Source: Cyanobacteria bacterium SZAS LIN-3
Lineage (GTDB): Bacteria > Cyanobacteriota > Vampirovibrionia > Obscuribacterales > Obscuribacteraceae
NCBI GenBank assembly: GCA_018266215.1
Contig: JAFEAV010000004.1
Location: 80,886-144,885 of the forward strand
Length of the DNA stretch: 64,000 nucleotides
Direction of reading: 5' to 3'
Shown here: piece after piece, positions 38,722-47,881 of the stretch
Layout of the letters: each line of letters begins with the position of its first letter
Position numbering within the stretch: the stretch's first letter is position 1
Notes under the pieces: generated by a model
Seen by the model: only the letters and a program-made list of their open reading frames with translations
Database searches by the model: none
What the model was told of the DNA's origin: nothing
Translations under genes and position numbers: made by a program

Positions 38722-40863
38722 GTGCAAAAACTAAAGTCCTTTAAGTCACCGGCCGGGATGATCGCCCTTTCGCTGCTCATTTGTATGGGGCAGGTCCCGT
38801 TTGCGCTGCCTTCCTTTGCGGAAATTGGCGAAAATCACTTTCAATTGCCGGTCAATGGCAGTCTGGAAGGACCCCTTGATGCTTCGGGCGAGGCGGCTGC
38901 TCCCGCGCCCTCCCCTTCATCTCCATATTTGGCACCTTCTTCCTCGGCCGGTATTTCTACCAGCAGCGACAGTGTCTTCCATGTTGGCGCCACCGACAAT
39001 GTACAGGCCTCCGACAGTGCCGATGCCGCCGCCAGCAATCTGGTTGTCGACGATGTGAAAATTGAGGGTAACCGCCTCATCCCGACTGAGGAAATTGCTA
39101 CCGTAGTAAAAACCCGCAAGGGTGATAAGTACGATAAAGAGCAGGTTTTGAACGACCTCAAAGCCATCGACGGCATGGGTTACTTCAATAAAAACAGCTT
39201 GATGGTAAATCAGGAAGTAACCGAAAGCGGTCTCCTGCTTAAGATCCGTGTGGAAGAAAACGCTCCCATTACGCAGTTTGCCATCACCGGCAACAATGCA
39301 ATTTCCACCGAAGAAATATCCAAGCTCTTCAATGATCAACTCGGCCGACCTTCCAATCTCAACGCTCTTTCCAGCGCCATCACCAAAGTCGAAGAGGCCT
39401 ACAAGGAAAAGGGCTTTGTCCTGGCTCAGGTAACCGACGTCAAAGACGATCCCGACGGTAGCGTTGAACTCGTCATTAATGAAGGCACAATCGACAATAT
39501 CGTCATCAGCGGCAATCACAAGACCAAAGATTTTGTTGTTCGCAACAACATCAAACTCAAGCCGGGCTCTGTCTACAACGAAAGGCAGTTGACCAATGAT
39601 CTGAAGAAGCTATATGCCAATGGCTATTTTCAGGATATCCGCCGTTCGCTGGTGCCTTCGGAAAAAGACCCGGGCAAATTTACTCTCAAGGTTGAAGTTG
39701 ACGAAAAACGTAGCGGCTCGGTTAATGCCGGTGCCGGTGTTGACTCACTGGCCGGGCCTTTCGGCTCATTTGGATTTTCGGATAATAACTTCCGCGGTCG
39801 CGGACAGGTGCTTTCACTCAGTTCGCAAATGGGCTCAGGCACTCTCAACGGCATTAGCAATAGTGTCAATAATGGTGGCACCAGCTTTTTGCCTACAGGC
39901 CGGACCTACAACGCCGAATTGAGCTTTATTGAGCCCAGCCTGCGTGGCTCCAATGTCTCGATGTCCAATACTCTCTTCGGCCGCAATATGGCCTCGATGG
40001 CGATTGACCAGTCGATGCAACAGACCTTTGGTTTGAGCACCAATTTTTCCAAGCCTCTTGTCGGCCACTGGACCGGCAATCTTGGCCTGACAGGCGAGGG
40101 TACAAGGCTGAGAGATGTCGGCAGCCTTTATCAGGATCAGAATATTATTTCGTCCATGGAACAACAGGCTTTGAGGTCTGGCCTGGCATCGAGTGCTGCT
40201 CAGGCCTCCGGCCTGGCCCAGAGCTATCGCAGTCAGCAACTCAAGGGCGGAGTTTTCGCCAGCATCAGCCCATCGGTCTCCTATGACACCCGCGATGCTA
40301 TCGTTGACGCCACTAAAGGTTCGTATCTGCGATTTTCCACCACTCCCACCGCCGGCCCCAGCGCCGCTTTCATCAAGGGTGGCATCGTCGCCAGCAAATT
40401 TGTACCCCTGGGTCATGATGTGACCCTGGCCATGAACACCACTGCCGGCATGTCATTTGGCGGTATGCCCCAGTTTGCCCAGTACCGTCTCGGCGGCTAC
40501 TTCGGTAATGGTGTGCGCGGCTTCCGCTCCTTTTCCGACCTCGGTACCGGTACCCAAATGCTCATGGGTACAATTGAGCTGCGCAAGAAGTTGAATCTGC
40601 CCGGCGACAACGTTGTCAGTAAGGTCTTAAACAGCCACGTCAAGTTGACCGGTTGGCTTGACTACGGTCAGGTCGGCGGCAACCGTAACATGAACACACT
40701 GCTGACCAGAAACAGTATGGGCGCTTCGGTGGGTGTTGGCGTACGCATCAAGATGCCCATGGTGGGCATGGTACGTATAGATTACGGTTTGCCAATCTTG
40801 AGTACCCTGTCCACAAACAAATTCACTCCCCGATTGACTTTCGGATTTGGAGACAAGTTTTAA
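38722..40863 (+). CDS. bamA: Omp85/BamA outer membrane assembly protein
   Basis: The product has 713 residues, starting at GTG 38722 seven bases after AGGATG. A signal peptide (residues 1-33) and a Ser/Ala-rich linker precede three POTRA domains (about 105-190, 190-265, 265-345), for example VDDVKIEGNRLIPTEEIATV, and IVISGNHKTKDFVVRNNIK in the third. The C-terminal 370 residues form a 16-strand barrel with the lid-loop motif YRLGGYFGNGVRGF (V/I-R-G-F) and a terminal Phe (FGFGDKF). Three POTRAs rather than five is the cyanobacterial arrangement. It inserts barrel proteins into the outer membrane. ompH follows after 111 bp. Confidence 0.95.
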   Translation: MQKLKSFKSPAGMIALSLLICMGQVPFALPSFAEIGENHFQLPVNGSLEGPLDASGEAAAPAPSPSSPYLAPSSSAGISTSSDSVFHVGATDNVQASDSADAAASNLVVDDVKIEGNRLIPTEEIATVVKTRKGDKYDKEQVLNDLKAIDGMGYFNKNSLMVNQEVTESGLLLKIRVEENAPITQFAITGNNAISTEEISKLFNDQLGRPSNLNALSSAITKVEEAYKEKGFVLAQVTDVKDDPDGSVELVINEGTIDNIVISGNHKTKDFVVRNNIKLKPGSVYNERQLTNDLKKLYANGYFQDIRRSLVPSEKDPGKFTLKVEVDEKRSGSVNAGAGVDSLAGPFGSFGFSDNNFRGRGQVLSLSSQMGSGTLNGISNSVNNGGTSFLPTGRTYNAELSFIEPSLRGSNVSMSNTLFGRNMASMAIDQSMQQTFGLSTNFSKPLVGHWTGNLGLTGEGTRLRDVGSLYQDQNIISSMEQQALRSGLASSAAQASGLAQSYRSQQLKGGVFASISPSVSYDTRDAIVDATKGSYLRFSTTPTAGPSAAFIKGGIVASKFVPLGHDVTLAMNTTAGMSFGGMPQFAQYRLGGYFGNGVRGFRSFSDLGTGTQMLMGTIELRKKLNLPGDNVVSKVLNSHVKLTGWLDYGQVGGNRNMNTLLTRNSMGASVGVGVRIKMPMVGMVRIDYGLPILSTLSTNKFTPRLTFGFGDKF

Positions 40864-40974
40864 GAAGGTCTCTTCAAGCTCTCTGGTTTGAATCCCTGCG
40901 AATGTTGTAAACTGTGCACTCGGGCGCATTTTACGACTATCGTCCTTAAACAGGAATATTCTGCGGAGAGAAGA

Positions 40975-41487
40975 ATGCAGTATAAACAATATGCAGTATT
41001 GGCCAGTGTAGTTTTGGCGGCAGGTGTTGCCGGTCAGGCTCTGGCTCAAGGCACGCCGGCCAAAAGCACAAACATCGGCATCGTTGATCGCAACAAAGTA
41101 ATTACCAGCTTCACCAAAGCTCAGCAGGCCGCTCAGGAACTGAAGGGTCAGGAAGACAAAGTCCGCAACTTGCTGGAATCTTCCAACAAGAAGTACGAAG
41201 AAGCTAAGGCTGCTAAGAAATCGCCTACCGAACTGAAGGCTCTTCAGGACAGTTTGCAGAAGCAAATCGATACCGAATACAAAGCTGCTCAGGGCCGCGC
41301 TCAGGCTCTTGAATCACAGCTCGAAAGCGACATCGACAAAGCTATCAAAGATGAAGCCACCAGCAAAAATCTGGACACAGTACTGGTTAAGGATTCGGTC
41401 CTCCTCGGCGGACTCGATATTACCGACGGCGTGATCAAGCGCTTGCCGGCTACCGCCAGTGCCGGCACCAAAACAGTCACTAAGTAA
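40975..41487 (+). CDS. Skp/OmpH periplasmic chaperone
   Basis: The product has 170 residues from ATG 40975, which follows GGAGAG; the longer frame is not supported. A signal peptide ends at about QALAQG. The mature part starts with NIGIVDRNKVITSF, the strand that forms the trimer core, and continues as a long coiled coil (about 45-125, rich in Lys, Glu, Gln and Ala). It closes with DTVLVKDSVLLGGLDITDGV, the typical OmpH C-terminus. It escorts unfolded outer membrane proteins to BamA, and its place directly after bamA fits. Confidence 0.92.
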   Translation: MQYKQYAVLASVVLAAGVAGQALAQGTPAKSTNIGIVDRNKVITSFTKAQQAAQELKGQEDKVRNLLESSNKKYEEAKAAKKSPTELKALQDSLQKQIDTEYKAAQGRAQALESQLESDIDKAIKDEATSKNLDTVLVKDSVLLGGLDITDGVIKRLPATASAGTKTVTK

Positions 41488-41530
41488 ATCAGTGCCTGTC
41501 GAGGCGTCTAGCGATTAAGACACATGCGAT

Positions 41531-41549
41531 ACCCGCGCTCTGCGCGGGT
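41531..41549 (+). terminator. GC-rich hairpin between ompH and lpxD
   Basis: ACCCGCGC and GCGCGGGT form a perfect 8-bp stem with loop TCT. Only a short T-containing segment follows. It may be a partial terminator or attenuator separating bamA-ompH from the lpxD-lpxC part, or an mRNA stabiliser. Confidence 0.45.
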
Positions 41550-41592
41550 TAGCTGTTTAAACGGTCATTAGTTTTTTACACAAGGAGGCCTT

Positions 41593-42732
41593 ATGCGGCT
41601 CCCACAACCAATGAATCTCGGACAAATAGCGGCCCTTATCGGCGGCCGGGTACACGGTGATCCGACTGTAGAAGTCTCCACTGTATGCCCATCGCCAATG
41701 CAGGCTAAAGAAGACGATCTGGCTTTTGTTTTTGATCAGAAGTTGGTGAAGAAACTGGGCAACTGTGTGGCCAAGGCAATCGTCGCCAAGGAAGGTACTG
41801 AAAAGGACTTCCCCGAGCGCAACATGGTGCTTGTGCCCCGACCCAATCTGGCCATTCAAAAGGTGCTTACCGCCGTCGCTCCCAAGCGCTATTATCCGCC
41901 GGCTGGAGTGCATCCAACCGCGGTCGTTGACGAGAGTGCCGTGCTCGGTGCCAATGTCGCCCTCGGCCCTTATGTTGTAGTCGGTCCCAAATCAAAAATT
42001 GGAGCCGGTACAAAAATAATGGCACACACCGTAATTGGTGGCGAGGTCGAAATCGGCGAAAACTGCATAATCTATCCGCACTGCATCGTGGCCGACTATT
42101 GCAAAATCGGCAACCGGGTAATAATGCAACAGGGCGCCAGCCTGGGCTCCGATGGCTTTGGCTATGTGACCGAACGCCCGAGCAATCTGGAACAAAAGAT
42201 GGCCGGTCAAAAGGAATTTTCCGACGCCCCCAATCCGCTTCTGAAAATCCCTCAGATTGGCAATGTCGTATTGCACGACGATGTGGAAATCGGTGCTTAT
42301 GCCACCATCGACAGAGCGACGATGGGCTCGACCATTGTTGGCGAAGGTACCAAAATAGACAATCTGGTGATGATTGCGCACAACAATCGCATCGGTAAAG
42401 AGAATCTGATCATAGCCTGTGTTGCCGTTGGCGGTTCCTGCGTCCTGGGCGACAGGGTGGTAATCGGTGGTGGTTCCAACGTCAGCGATCACCTCACTTT
42501 GAGCGATGACGCTGTTCTCTCCGGTGGCTCCGGTGCCATGAAAGATATTCCACCCGGTGAAATCCACGTCGGCACGCCGGCGGTGGCCAGCCGTGATTTC
42601 TTCTCTCAGATTGCCAACTCGCGCCGTATGCCGCGCTTGATTGACGATCTGAAAGACTTGAAAAAACGCATGGCAATTTTAGAAGAGCAGATCGCCGAAA
42701 AGGCACTGGCAACCACGTCCAAAAACGGATAA
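41593..42732 (+). CDS. lpxD: UDP-3-O-acylglucosamine N-acyltransferase
   Basis: The product has 379 residues; the ATG follows AAGGAGG. The N-terminal uridine-binding domain (about 1-105) includes [15 protein letters not shown]. From about 105 to 320 come left-handed beta-helix hexapeptide repeats. The active-site region GSDGFGY and the catalytic His in [10 protein letters not shown] are present. The C-terminus is a helix ([18 protein letters not shown]). It adds the second acyl chain in lipid A synthesis. It is 42 bp ahead of lpxC. Confidence 0.95.
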   Translation: MRLPQPMNLGQIAALIGGRVHGDPTVEVSTVCPSPMQAKEDDLAFVFDQKLVKKLGNCVAKAIVAKEGTEKDFPERNMVLVPRPNLAIQKVLTAVAPKRYYPPAGVHPTAVVDESAVLGANVALGPYVVVGPKSKIGAGTKIMAHTVIGGEVEIGENCIIYPHCIVADYCKIGNRVIMQQGASLGSDGFGYVTERPSNLEQKMAGQKEFSDAPNPLLKIPQIGNVVLHDDVEIGAYATIDRATMGSTIVGEGTKIDNLVMIAHNNRIGKENLIIACVAVGGSCVLGDRVVIGGGSNVSDHLTLSDDAVLSGGSGAMKDIPPGEIHVGTPAVASRDFFSQIANSRRMPRLIDDLKDLKKRMAILEEQIAEKALATTSKNG

Positions 42733-42774
42733 CAATTCACGCATTTGATACAAGAGTCAGGGTAGGTAATTGAA

Positions 42775-43650
42775 ATGACATTAGAGGTAGCCGGCAGCGA
42801 AGCTGTCAATCTCAAAGAAGTACTCGAAGGGCATGCCAAACTGGCTTCCCATGAGAGTATGGGACTGACCTCCAAGCAAAAAGTAACGGTCGACATTCAC
42901 CAGGCCCCCGAAGGGCGAGGCATTGTTTTTTTTCTCAAGGCTGCCGATGGTTATATCGAGGTACCTGCTAACTACACCTCTGTCGTAAACACAATGCGTA
43001 ATGTGGTGCTTGGTGTCGGCCGCACCAGACTCTGCATTGTTGAGCATTTCCTCTGCGCCGCCAGCCTCTGGGGCCTTGAGGATCTGTATGTCGTAGTCGA
43101 CGGGCCGGAAATGCCCCTGGCCGACGGCAGCGCCGAACTCTGGATCGAGCTTTTCAAAAAAGCCGGCATCCCCCAGCGCAAAATCACCTGCGATATCACT
43201 CTGCCGCATCTGACCGAAGTGAGCAAGGGCGATCGTTGCATCCTGGCAATACCCGATGAGAAATTTTCGGTCACCTACCTCATGGACTGGAAGCATCCCA
43301 AAATCGGTCAGCGCTGGCAGACCTGGGACCTTTCCAAAGACATCAAGGATATCTATGACTCACGCACTTTCGGCATGTTGAAAGAGCATGAGATGCTGGG
43401 ACTGGTGAACGATGTAGTGAGCCTGACCGAAGATGATTTCACGATGCCCCTGCGCTATCCAGACGAGCCGGTGCGTCATAAGCTCCTGGATCTGATCGGT
43501 GATCTGGCCTTGATCGGCGTTAATCCTTTGCGTATCAAAGCTCGCTTTATCAGTATCAAAGCCGGTCACGAGCTGGATGTGGAAATCTCCAAAAAGCTCT
43601 CCTTGCTACTGGCAAACGCTGTAAAACCCGCCTGCGCCACCGGCGTATAA
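42775..43650 (+). CDS. lpxC: UDP-3-O-acyl-N-acetylglucosamine deacetylase
   Basis: The product has 291 residues, about the normal length, without the FabZ fusion seen in some phyla. The zinc ligands match those of E. coli LpxC: H91 in CIVEHFLCA, and H235 and D239 in VRHKLLDLIGDL. The general acid H265 lies in SIKAGHELD, and PEMPLADGSA is the substrate loop. LpxC catalyses the first committed step of lipid A synthesis. Its presence with LpxD shows that the organism makes lipid A. The DUF4139 gene follows after 13 bp, so it is probably in the same operon. Confidence 0.95.
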   Translation: MTLEVAGSEAVNLKEVLEGHAKLASHESMGLTSKQKVTVDIHQAPEGRGIVFFLKAADGYIEVPANYTSVVNTMRNVVLGVGRTRLCIVEHFLCAASLWGLEDLYVVVDGPEMPLADGSAELWIELFKKAGIPQRKITCDITLPHLTEVSKGDRCILAIPDEKFSVTYLMDWKHPKIGQRWQTWDLSKDIKDIYDSRTFGMLKEHEMLGLVNDVVSLTEDDFTMPLRYPDEPVRHKLLDLIGDLALIGVNPLRIKARFISIKAGHELDVEISKKLSLLLANAVKPACATGV

Positions 43651-43663
43651 ATCAGAGGTTCAA

Positions 43664-45154
43664 ATGAATAGACATTTTACCGGGCGACTCGCACTCTCGA
43701 CCTTGCTGGCTCTCGGCGTCCTGCTGTCGCCGGTGACTTCGGTCTTTGCCGCTGAATCTAAGAGCGAAGCTGCAAATAAAGCCGAATCACTTGGCGTTGC
43801 CATCACCGTCTACAATCAGAACTTTGGTCTGGTCAAAGACATCCGCAACTTCGAACTCAAAGAAGGCATCAACTCGATACGCTTTGAAGACGTAGCTGCT
43901 GCAATTGATCCGACTACCGTGAGTTTTACATCCTTGACCGCGCCCAACTCAGTGGCGGTGCGCGAGCAAAATTATCAATTTGACTTGATGGATGTCGGCA
44001 CCATTCTCTCCAAGTCGGTCGGCAAAGAAATAAAAATCAGACAGTACACCACAGGCGGTACCCACGAAGTTACCGGCGTCCTTCTCAATCCGCCCCAGGT
44101 CAGCGTCTCCGACTCCAACGGTAACGTCAGCCAGCGCAGTCAGAGCATCGTTTTGAAGACCGCCTCCGGCATAGTCCTGGGGCCGTCCGGGGAAGTTGAA
44201 ATAGCCGAGTTGCCCCCGGGTCTTGTCTCCAAGCCGTCTCTGCTCTGGAAGCTTGATTGCGATAAGCCTGGTACGCACAAAACTGAAATCAGCTATCAGA
44301 CCCAGGGCCTGAACTGGAAGTGTGATTATGTCGCCGTGGCCAATGCCGATGACAGTGCCGCCGATCTGACCAGCTGGGTTACCCTCGATAATAAATCCGG
44401 AGCGACTTATAAAAACGCCGCCCTCAAACTTATGGCCGGTGATGTCCACAAAATACAGCCCCCTGTCGCACCCAGGGCGATGATGTTTAAATCCGCCAGT
44501 ATGGCCGGCGGCATGGCCCCTCAGTTTACCGAGCAGTCCTTTGCCGAATACCACCTCTACAGTCTGGCCAACAAGACCGATGTGATGAATAACGAAACCA
44601 AGCAATTGACGCTGTTTAACACCAGCAATGTGCCGGTCAAAAAGCTCTATATTTTTGATTCCCCGCAGCCGTACTACGGTGGCTTTAATCCGAGTGGGGC
44701 GACAAACGGTAAGGTCAACGTCAAGCTTGAGCTGGTCAACTCCAAGGAAAATAACCTTGGCATGCCCATGCCTAAAGGCAAAGTGCGCGTCTATAAACGC
44801 GACAAAGACGGAGCCATGCAATTTGTCGGCGAAGATTTGATCGACCACACGCCCAAGGACGAGAAAGTGCGTGTCTACATCGGAGATGCCTTCGACCTTG
44901 TCGGTGAGCGCAAGCAGACTAACTTCAATCAGGTCTCGAATAAGATCCAGAGATCGTCGATGGAAATCTCTCTGCGCAACCACAAAGAGACTCCTGTGAC
45001 AATCACATGTGTCGAACACGCCTACGGCGACTGGAAGATAATCAGCTCCAGCCAGCCTTCGACCAAGAAGGATTCACACACTTTTGAATTTGCCGTGAAG
45101 GTCCCCGCTAACGGTGAGGCCAAGGTCAATTACGAAGTGGAAACACGGTATTAG
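43664..45154 (+). CDS. Exported DUF4139 protein, copy 1
   Basis: The product has 496 residues with a signal peptide (LALSTLLALGVLLSPVTSVFA). The mature protein is beta-rich and matches the DUF4139 family, with SWVTLDNKSGATYKNAALKL, FAEYHLYSLANKTD and PMPKGKVRVYKRDKDG as recognisable family stretches and a closing YEVETRY. The biochemical role of the family is not established. It is the fifth gene of a run with bamA, ompH, lpxD and lpxC, only 13 bp after lpxC, which links it to outer membrane biogenesis. A close paralog lies at 46331-47860. Confidence 0.88.
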   Translation: MNRHFTGRLALSTLLALGVLLSPVTSVFAAESKSEAANKAESLGVAITVYNQNFGLVKDIRNFELKEGINSIRFEDVAAAIDPTTVSFTSLTAPNSVAVREQNYQFDLMDVGTILSKSVGKEIKIRQYTTGGTHEVTGVLLNPPQVSVSDSNGNVSQRSQSIVLKTASGIVLGPSGEVEIAELPPGLVSKPSLLWKLDCDKPGTHKTEISYQTQGLNWKCDYVAVANADDSAADLTSWVTLDNKSGATYKNAALKLMAGDVHKIQPPVAPRAMMFKSASMAGGMAPQFTEQSFAEYHLYSLANKTDVMNNETKQLTLFNTSNVPVKKLYIFDSPQPYYGGFNPSGATNGKVNVKLELVNSKENNLGMPMPKGKVRVYKRDKDGAMQFVGEDLIDHTPKDEKVRVYIGDAFDLVGERKQTNFNQVSNKIQRSSMEISLRNHKETPVTITCVEHAYGDWKIISSSQPSTKKDSHTFEFAVKVPANGEAKVNYEVETRY

Positions 45155-45167
45155 AGACCGGGGGCGT

Positions 45168-46343
45168 TTGAACGTCTTGAAATTCAAAGCCAGTAAACTC
45201 TTTGTCGTGTCAATTGTCGCCGCCTTTGGCATGGCGATGGGGCTGGCATGCGGGCCAATTCTGGCCGAGGATAAGCCCCAGCCCCTGCTCAAAGAAATTA
45301 CGATGGTTGGCAATAAAGAAATACCCGCCTGTGAGATTGCGCGATTTTTTGACGGCCAATTAAGTCGGCCAATAGATCCTGGTGCGGTAGTGAACGCAGT
45401 TGCGAAGGCTGAAGAGCTTTATCACGAACGGGGTTTTGTCCTGGCGAAGATTACCGAGGTGGAGGATGCCGAAAAGGGTGAAATTAAGCTCGTCATCGAT
45501 GAAGGAATTCTTGATGCTATTGAAATTTCGGGCAATCACAAAACCAAGGATTTTGTCATTCGCAATAACCTTAAATTGAAGCCTGCTTCTGCCTATAACG
45601 ATAAGACTGCTTTCGCTGGTCTCAATAAGATTTTCTCGAATGGATACTTCTCTGACATACGCCGTTCAGTGACACCATCAGTGAAAGATCCTGGAAAATT
45701 TACTCTCAAAATTGAGGTTGATGAAAAGCGCAGCGGCTCTGTACATCCGTCTGTATGTGTTGATTCTCTGCCGCTAGGGTACAACCTGGGCAATGCTCAG
45801 GTGGCGAAGATGCCTGATTCTCCTTTTAACCGCAATATGATCTCTGTGATACAAACGACAAAAAAAACCATCACGGCTTTATGCTTTGGGGTGCCCCAAC
45901 TCACCAATTATCGGCTCGGTGGTTACTTCGCTAAGGAGCTGGGCGCTTCTTGTTGCAATTCGGCGCCGCGTACCGGTATGCAGGTGCTTATGAGTACAAC
46001 TGACCTTCGCAAGAAATTGCGTTTGCCTGATACGAATGTCGTCATTGAGACCTTGAACAGCCGTTGGGTGAAGATTACGCCTGGTAACCGCGAGGGCGCT
46101 AGTCCGTCGAATCCATCACCTTTAACAGGGTGCAGCTTTATTAGAAACCTCGAGAGTCCAAAGCTCAGTACTACCTATAGATCGTTTCCTTTGCTTGGGT
46201 CGAAGCTCTCGGTCCCTCGTTCTACCGTAGGGGATTTTCCTCGCAGGCCCGTTGGCGTCCGCGATGGCCGACCGGTGGCAGAAGGCCCGCACACAAAATT
46301 TTCAGAAGATACACCACATACGGAGCAGTCATGGACATATTGA
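45168..46343 (+). CDS. Truncated Omp85/BamA paralog, two POTRAs and barrel remnant
   Basis: From TTG 45168 the frame gives 391 residues with a signal peptide (LFVVSIVAAFGMAMGLACG). About residues 35-185 match POTRA 2 and 3 of the bamA in this window nearly block by block (AIEISGNHKTKDFVIRNNLK, VDEKRSGSV). Then the proteins diverge: some 200 barrel residues are missing, and homology resumes only for NYRLGGYF and LMSTTDLRKKLRLPDTNVV. The R-G-F lid motif is lost and the last 75 residues match nothing in BamA. It cannot form a normal barrel. It is either a decaying duplicate or a periplasmic POTRA protein. It overlaps the next gene by 13 bases. Confidence 0.7.
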   Translation: MNVLKFKASKLFVVSIVAAFGMAMGLACGPILAEDKPQPLLKEITMVGNKEIPACEIARFFDGQLSRPIDPGAVVNAVAKAEELYHERGFVLAKITEVEDAEKGEIKLVIDEGILDAIEISGNHKTKDFVIRNNLKLKPASAYNDKTAFAGLNKIFSNGYFSDIRRSVTPSVKDPGKFTLKIEVDEKRSGSVHPSVCVDSLPLGYNLGNAQVAKMPDSPFNRNMISVIQTTKKTITALCFGVPQLTNYRLGGYFAKELGASCCNSAPRTGMQVLMSTTDLRKKLRLPDTNVVIETLNSRWVKITPGNREGASPSNPSPLTGCSFIRNLESPKLSTTYRSFPLLGSKLSVPRSTVGDFPRRPVGVRDGRPVAEGPHTKFSEDTPHTEQSWTY

Positions 46344-47860
46344 AAAGAAACGCTGTCACTCTCGCTGTCGGCATCAGTTTGCTGGGGGCCGGCTATTCCA
46401 GGATGCAGGCTCAAGAGCCCACTCCAGTAAATACATCCAATAAGGTTGCCGAAGAGATGGCCGACAAGCCCGCGGTTTCTTCCGACTCCAAAGACGTGAG
46501 TATTACCATCTACAATCAAAACTTCGGCCTGGTGCGCGATGTGCGCGAGATTATGTTCAAAGACGGCCGCAACAATATCAAATTTGATGATGTGGCCGCC
46601 GGTATCGATCCGACCACTGTAAGCTTTATCAGTTTGACCGCACCAAACTCGGTGGCGGTGCGTGAGCAAAACTATCAATTTGATTTGATGGACATTAACA
46701 CTATTCTCAAGCGCTCCGTCGGCCGAGAAGTTAAGTTCAGACAGTTCATACCCGGTGGCGGTGAGCGCTCTGTCGAAGGCACGTTGCTTTCGCCTCCTTC
46801 GGCCTCGGTGGCCGACTCAAATGGTAATGTTTCGGAGCAGGCCCAGTCCATTGTTGTGAAAACATCCAGCGGTATCGTGGTGGCACCGCAGGGACAACTG
46901 GAGTTGGCCGAGCTGCCCAAGGGGCTGGTTGCCAAACCATCCCTTCTCTGGAAAATTGATTGCGAAAAGGCCGGACAGCAGAAGGCCGAAATCAGCTACC
47001 AGACTCAGGGTCTAAACTGGAAGTGCGATTATGTCGCCGTCGACAATGCTGACGATAGCGGCGTTGATATCACCAGTTGGGTGACTCTCGATAACAAATC
47101 CGGTGCCACATATAACGATGCAGCGCTCAAGCTTATCGCCGGTGATGTGCACAAGGTGCAAAATGCCCAGCCCATGATGGAGAGAGGCATGGCTATGGAC
47201 GCTGTAGCCGCCCCGGCACCGCAGCAGTTCAGCGAGCAGAGCTTTGCCGAGTACCATCTCTATAGTCTGGCCGGAAGGACCGACCTGCATGATAACGAAA
47301 CCAAACAGATGACTCTCTTTACTGCCAGCGCTGTGCCTGTGAAGAAGCTCTTTATCTTTGAACCGTCCGGGCCTTTTGAAGACGGCAGCGGTGGCGATGA
47401 CAGCAAAGTCAAAGTCAAACTGGAGATGGTCAACAGCAAGGAAAACAACATGGGCATGGCCCTGCCCAAGGGCAAGGTACGCGTGTACAAGCGCGATGCC
47501 GATAGTGCCCTGCAGTTTATCGGGGAAGATTCAATCGACCATACGGCCAAGGATGAAAAAGTGCGGCTGGAAATCGGCAATGCTTTTGACGTCGTAGGCG
47601 GCTTCAAGCAAACGAGCTTTAATGACGGCTCCAGTTTTGGCGGCAAGGTGCAAAAGGCCAGCTATGAAGTATCGCTGCGCAATCACAAGGACGCGCCTGT
47701 GACTGTCACTTTTGTCGGCCATGCCGGCGGTGATTGGAAGATTACGACACCTTCGACGCCGTTCACCAAGAAAAATTCGACGACCTATGAATTTACTGTG
47801 CCGGTAGCGAAAAATGGCGAGACGAAAATCACCTATACGGTAGAGACCCGCTATCAGTAA
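46331..47860 (+). CDS. Exported DUF4139 protein, copy 2
   Basis: The product has 509 residues; the ATG follows GGAG. The N-terminus is a signal peptide (VTLAVGISLLGAGYSRMQAQ). From YNQNFGLVRDVREIMF to the C-terminal YTVETRYQ it parallels copy 1 throughout, with the same stretches SWVTLDNKSGATY, FAEYHLYSLAGRTD and LPKGKVRVYKRDAD. Short differences fall in the central Met/Ala-rich insert (RGMAMDAVAAPAP). The nucleotide sequence is also close in places, indicating a fairly recent local duplication. Its start lies inside the end of the truncated BamA paralog, suggesting translational coupling. Confidence 0.87.
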   Translation: MDILKRNAVTLAVGISLLGAGYSRMQAQEPTPVNTSNKVAEEMADKPAVSSDSKDVSITIYNQNFGLVRDVREIMFKDGRNNIKFDDVAAGIDPTTVSFISLTAPNSVAVREQNYQFDLMDINTILKRSVGREVKFRQFIPGGGERSVEGTLLSPPSASVADSNGNVSEQAQSIVVKTSSGIVVAPQGQLELAELPKGLVAKPSLLWKIDCEKAGQQKAEISYQTQGLNWKCDYVAVDNADDSGVDITSWVTLDNKSGATYNDAALKLIAGDVHKVQNAQPMMERGMAMDAVAAPAPQQFSEQSFAEYHLYSLAGRTDLHDNETKQMTLFTASAVPVKKLFIFEPSGPFEDGSGGDDSKVKVKLEMVNSKENNMGMALPKGKVRVYKRDADSALQFIGEDSIDHTAKDEKVRLEIGNAFDVVGGFKQTSFNDGSSFGGKVQKASYEVSLRNHKDAPVTVTFVGHAGGDWKITTPSTPFTKKNSTTYEFTVPVAKNGETKITYTVETRYQ

Positions 47861-47881
47861 ATCAGCAGCGAGTTAGCGCCT

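Noticed and set aside
43949..45019. 356-codon minus-strand frame opposite DUF4139 copy 1
   Set aside because: The plus-strand protein has a signal peptide, a ribosome site and a close paralog; the antisense frame has none of these.
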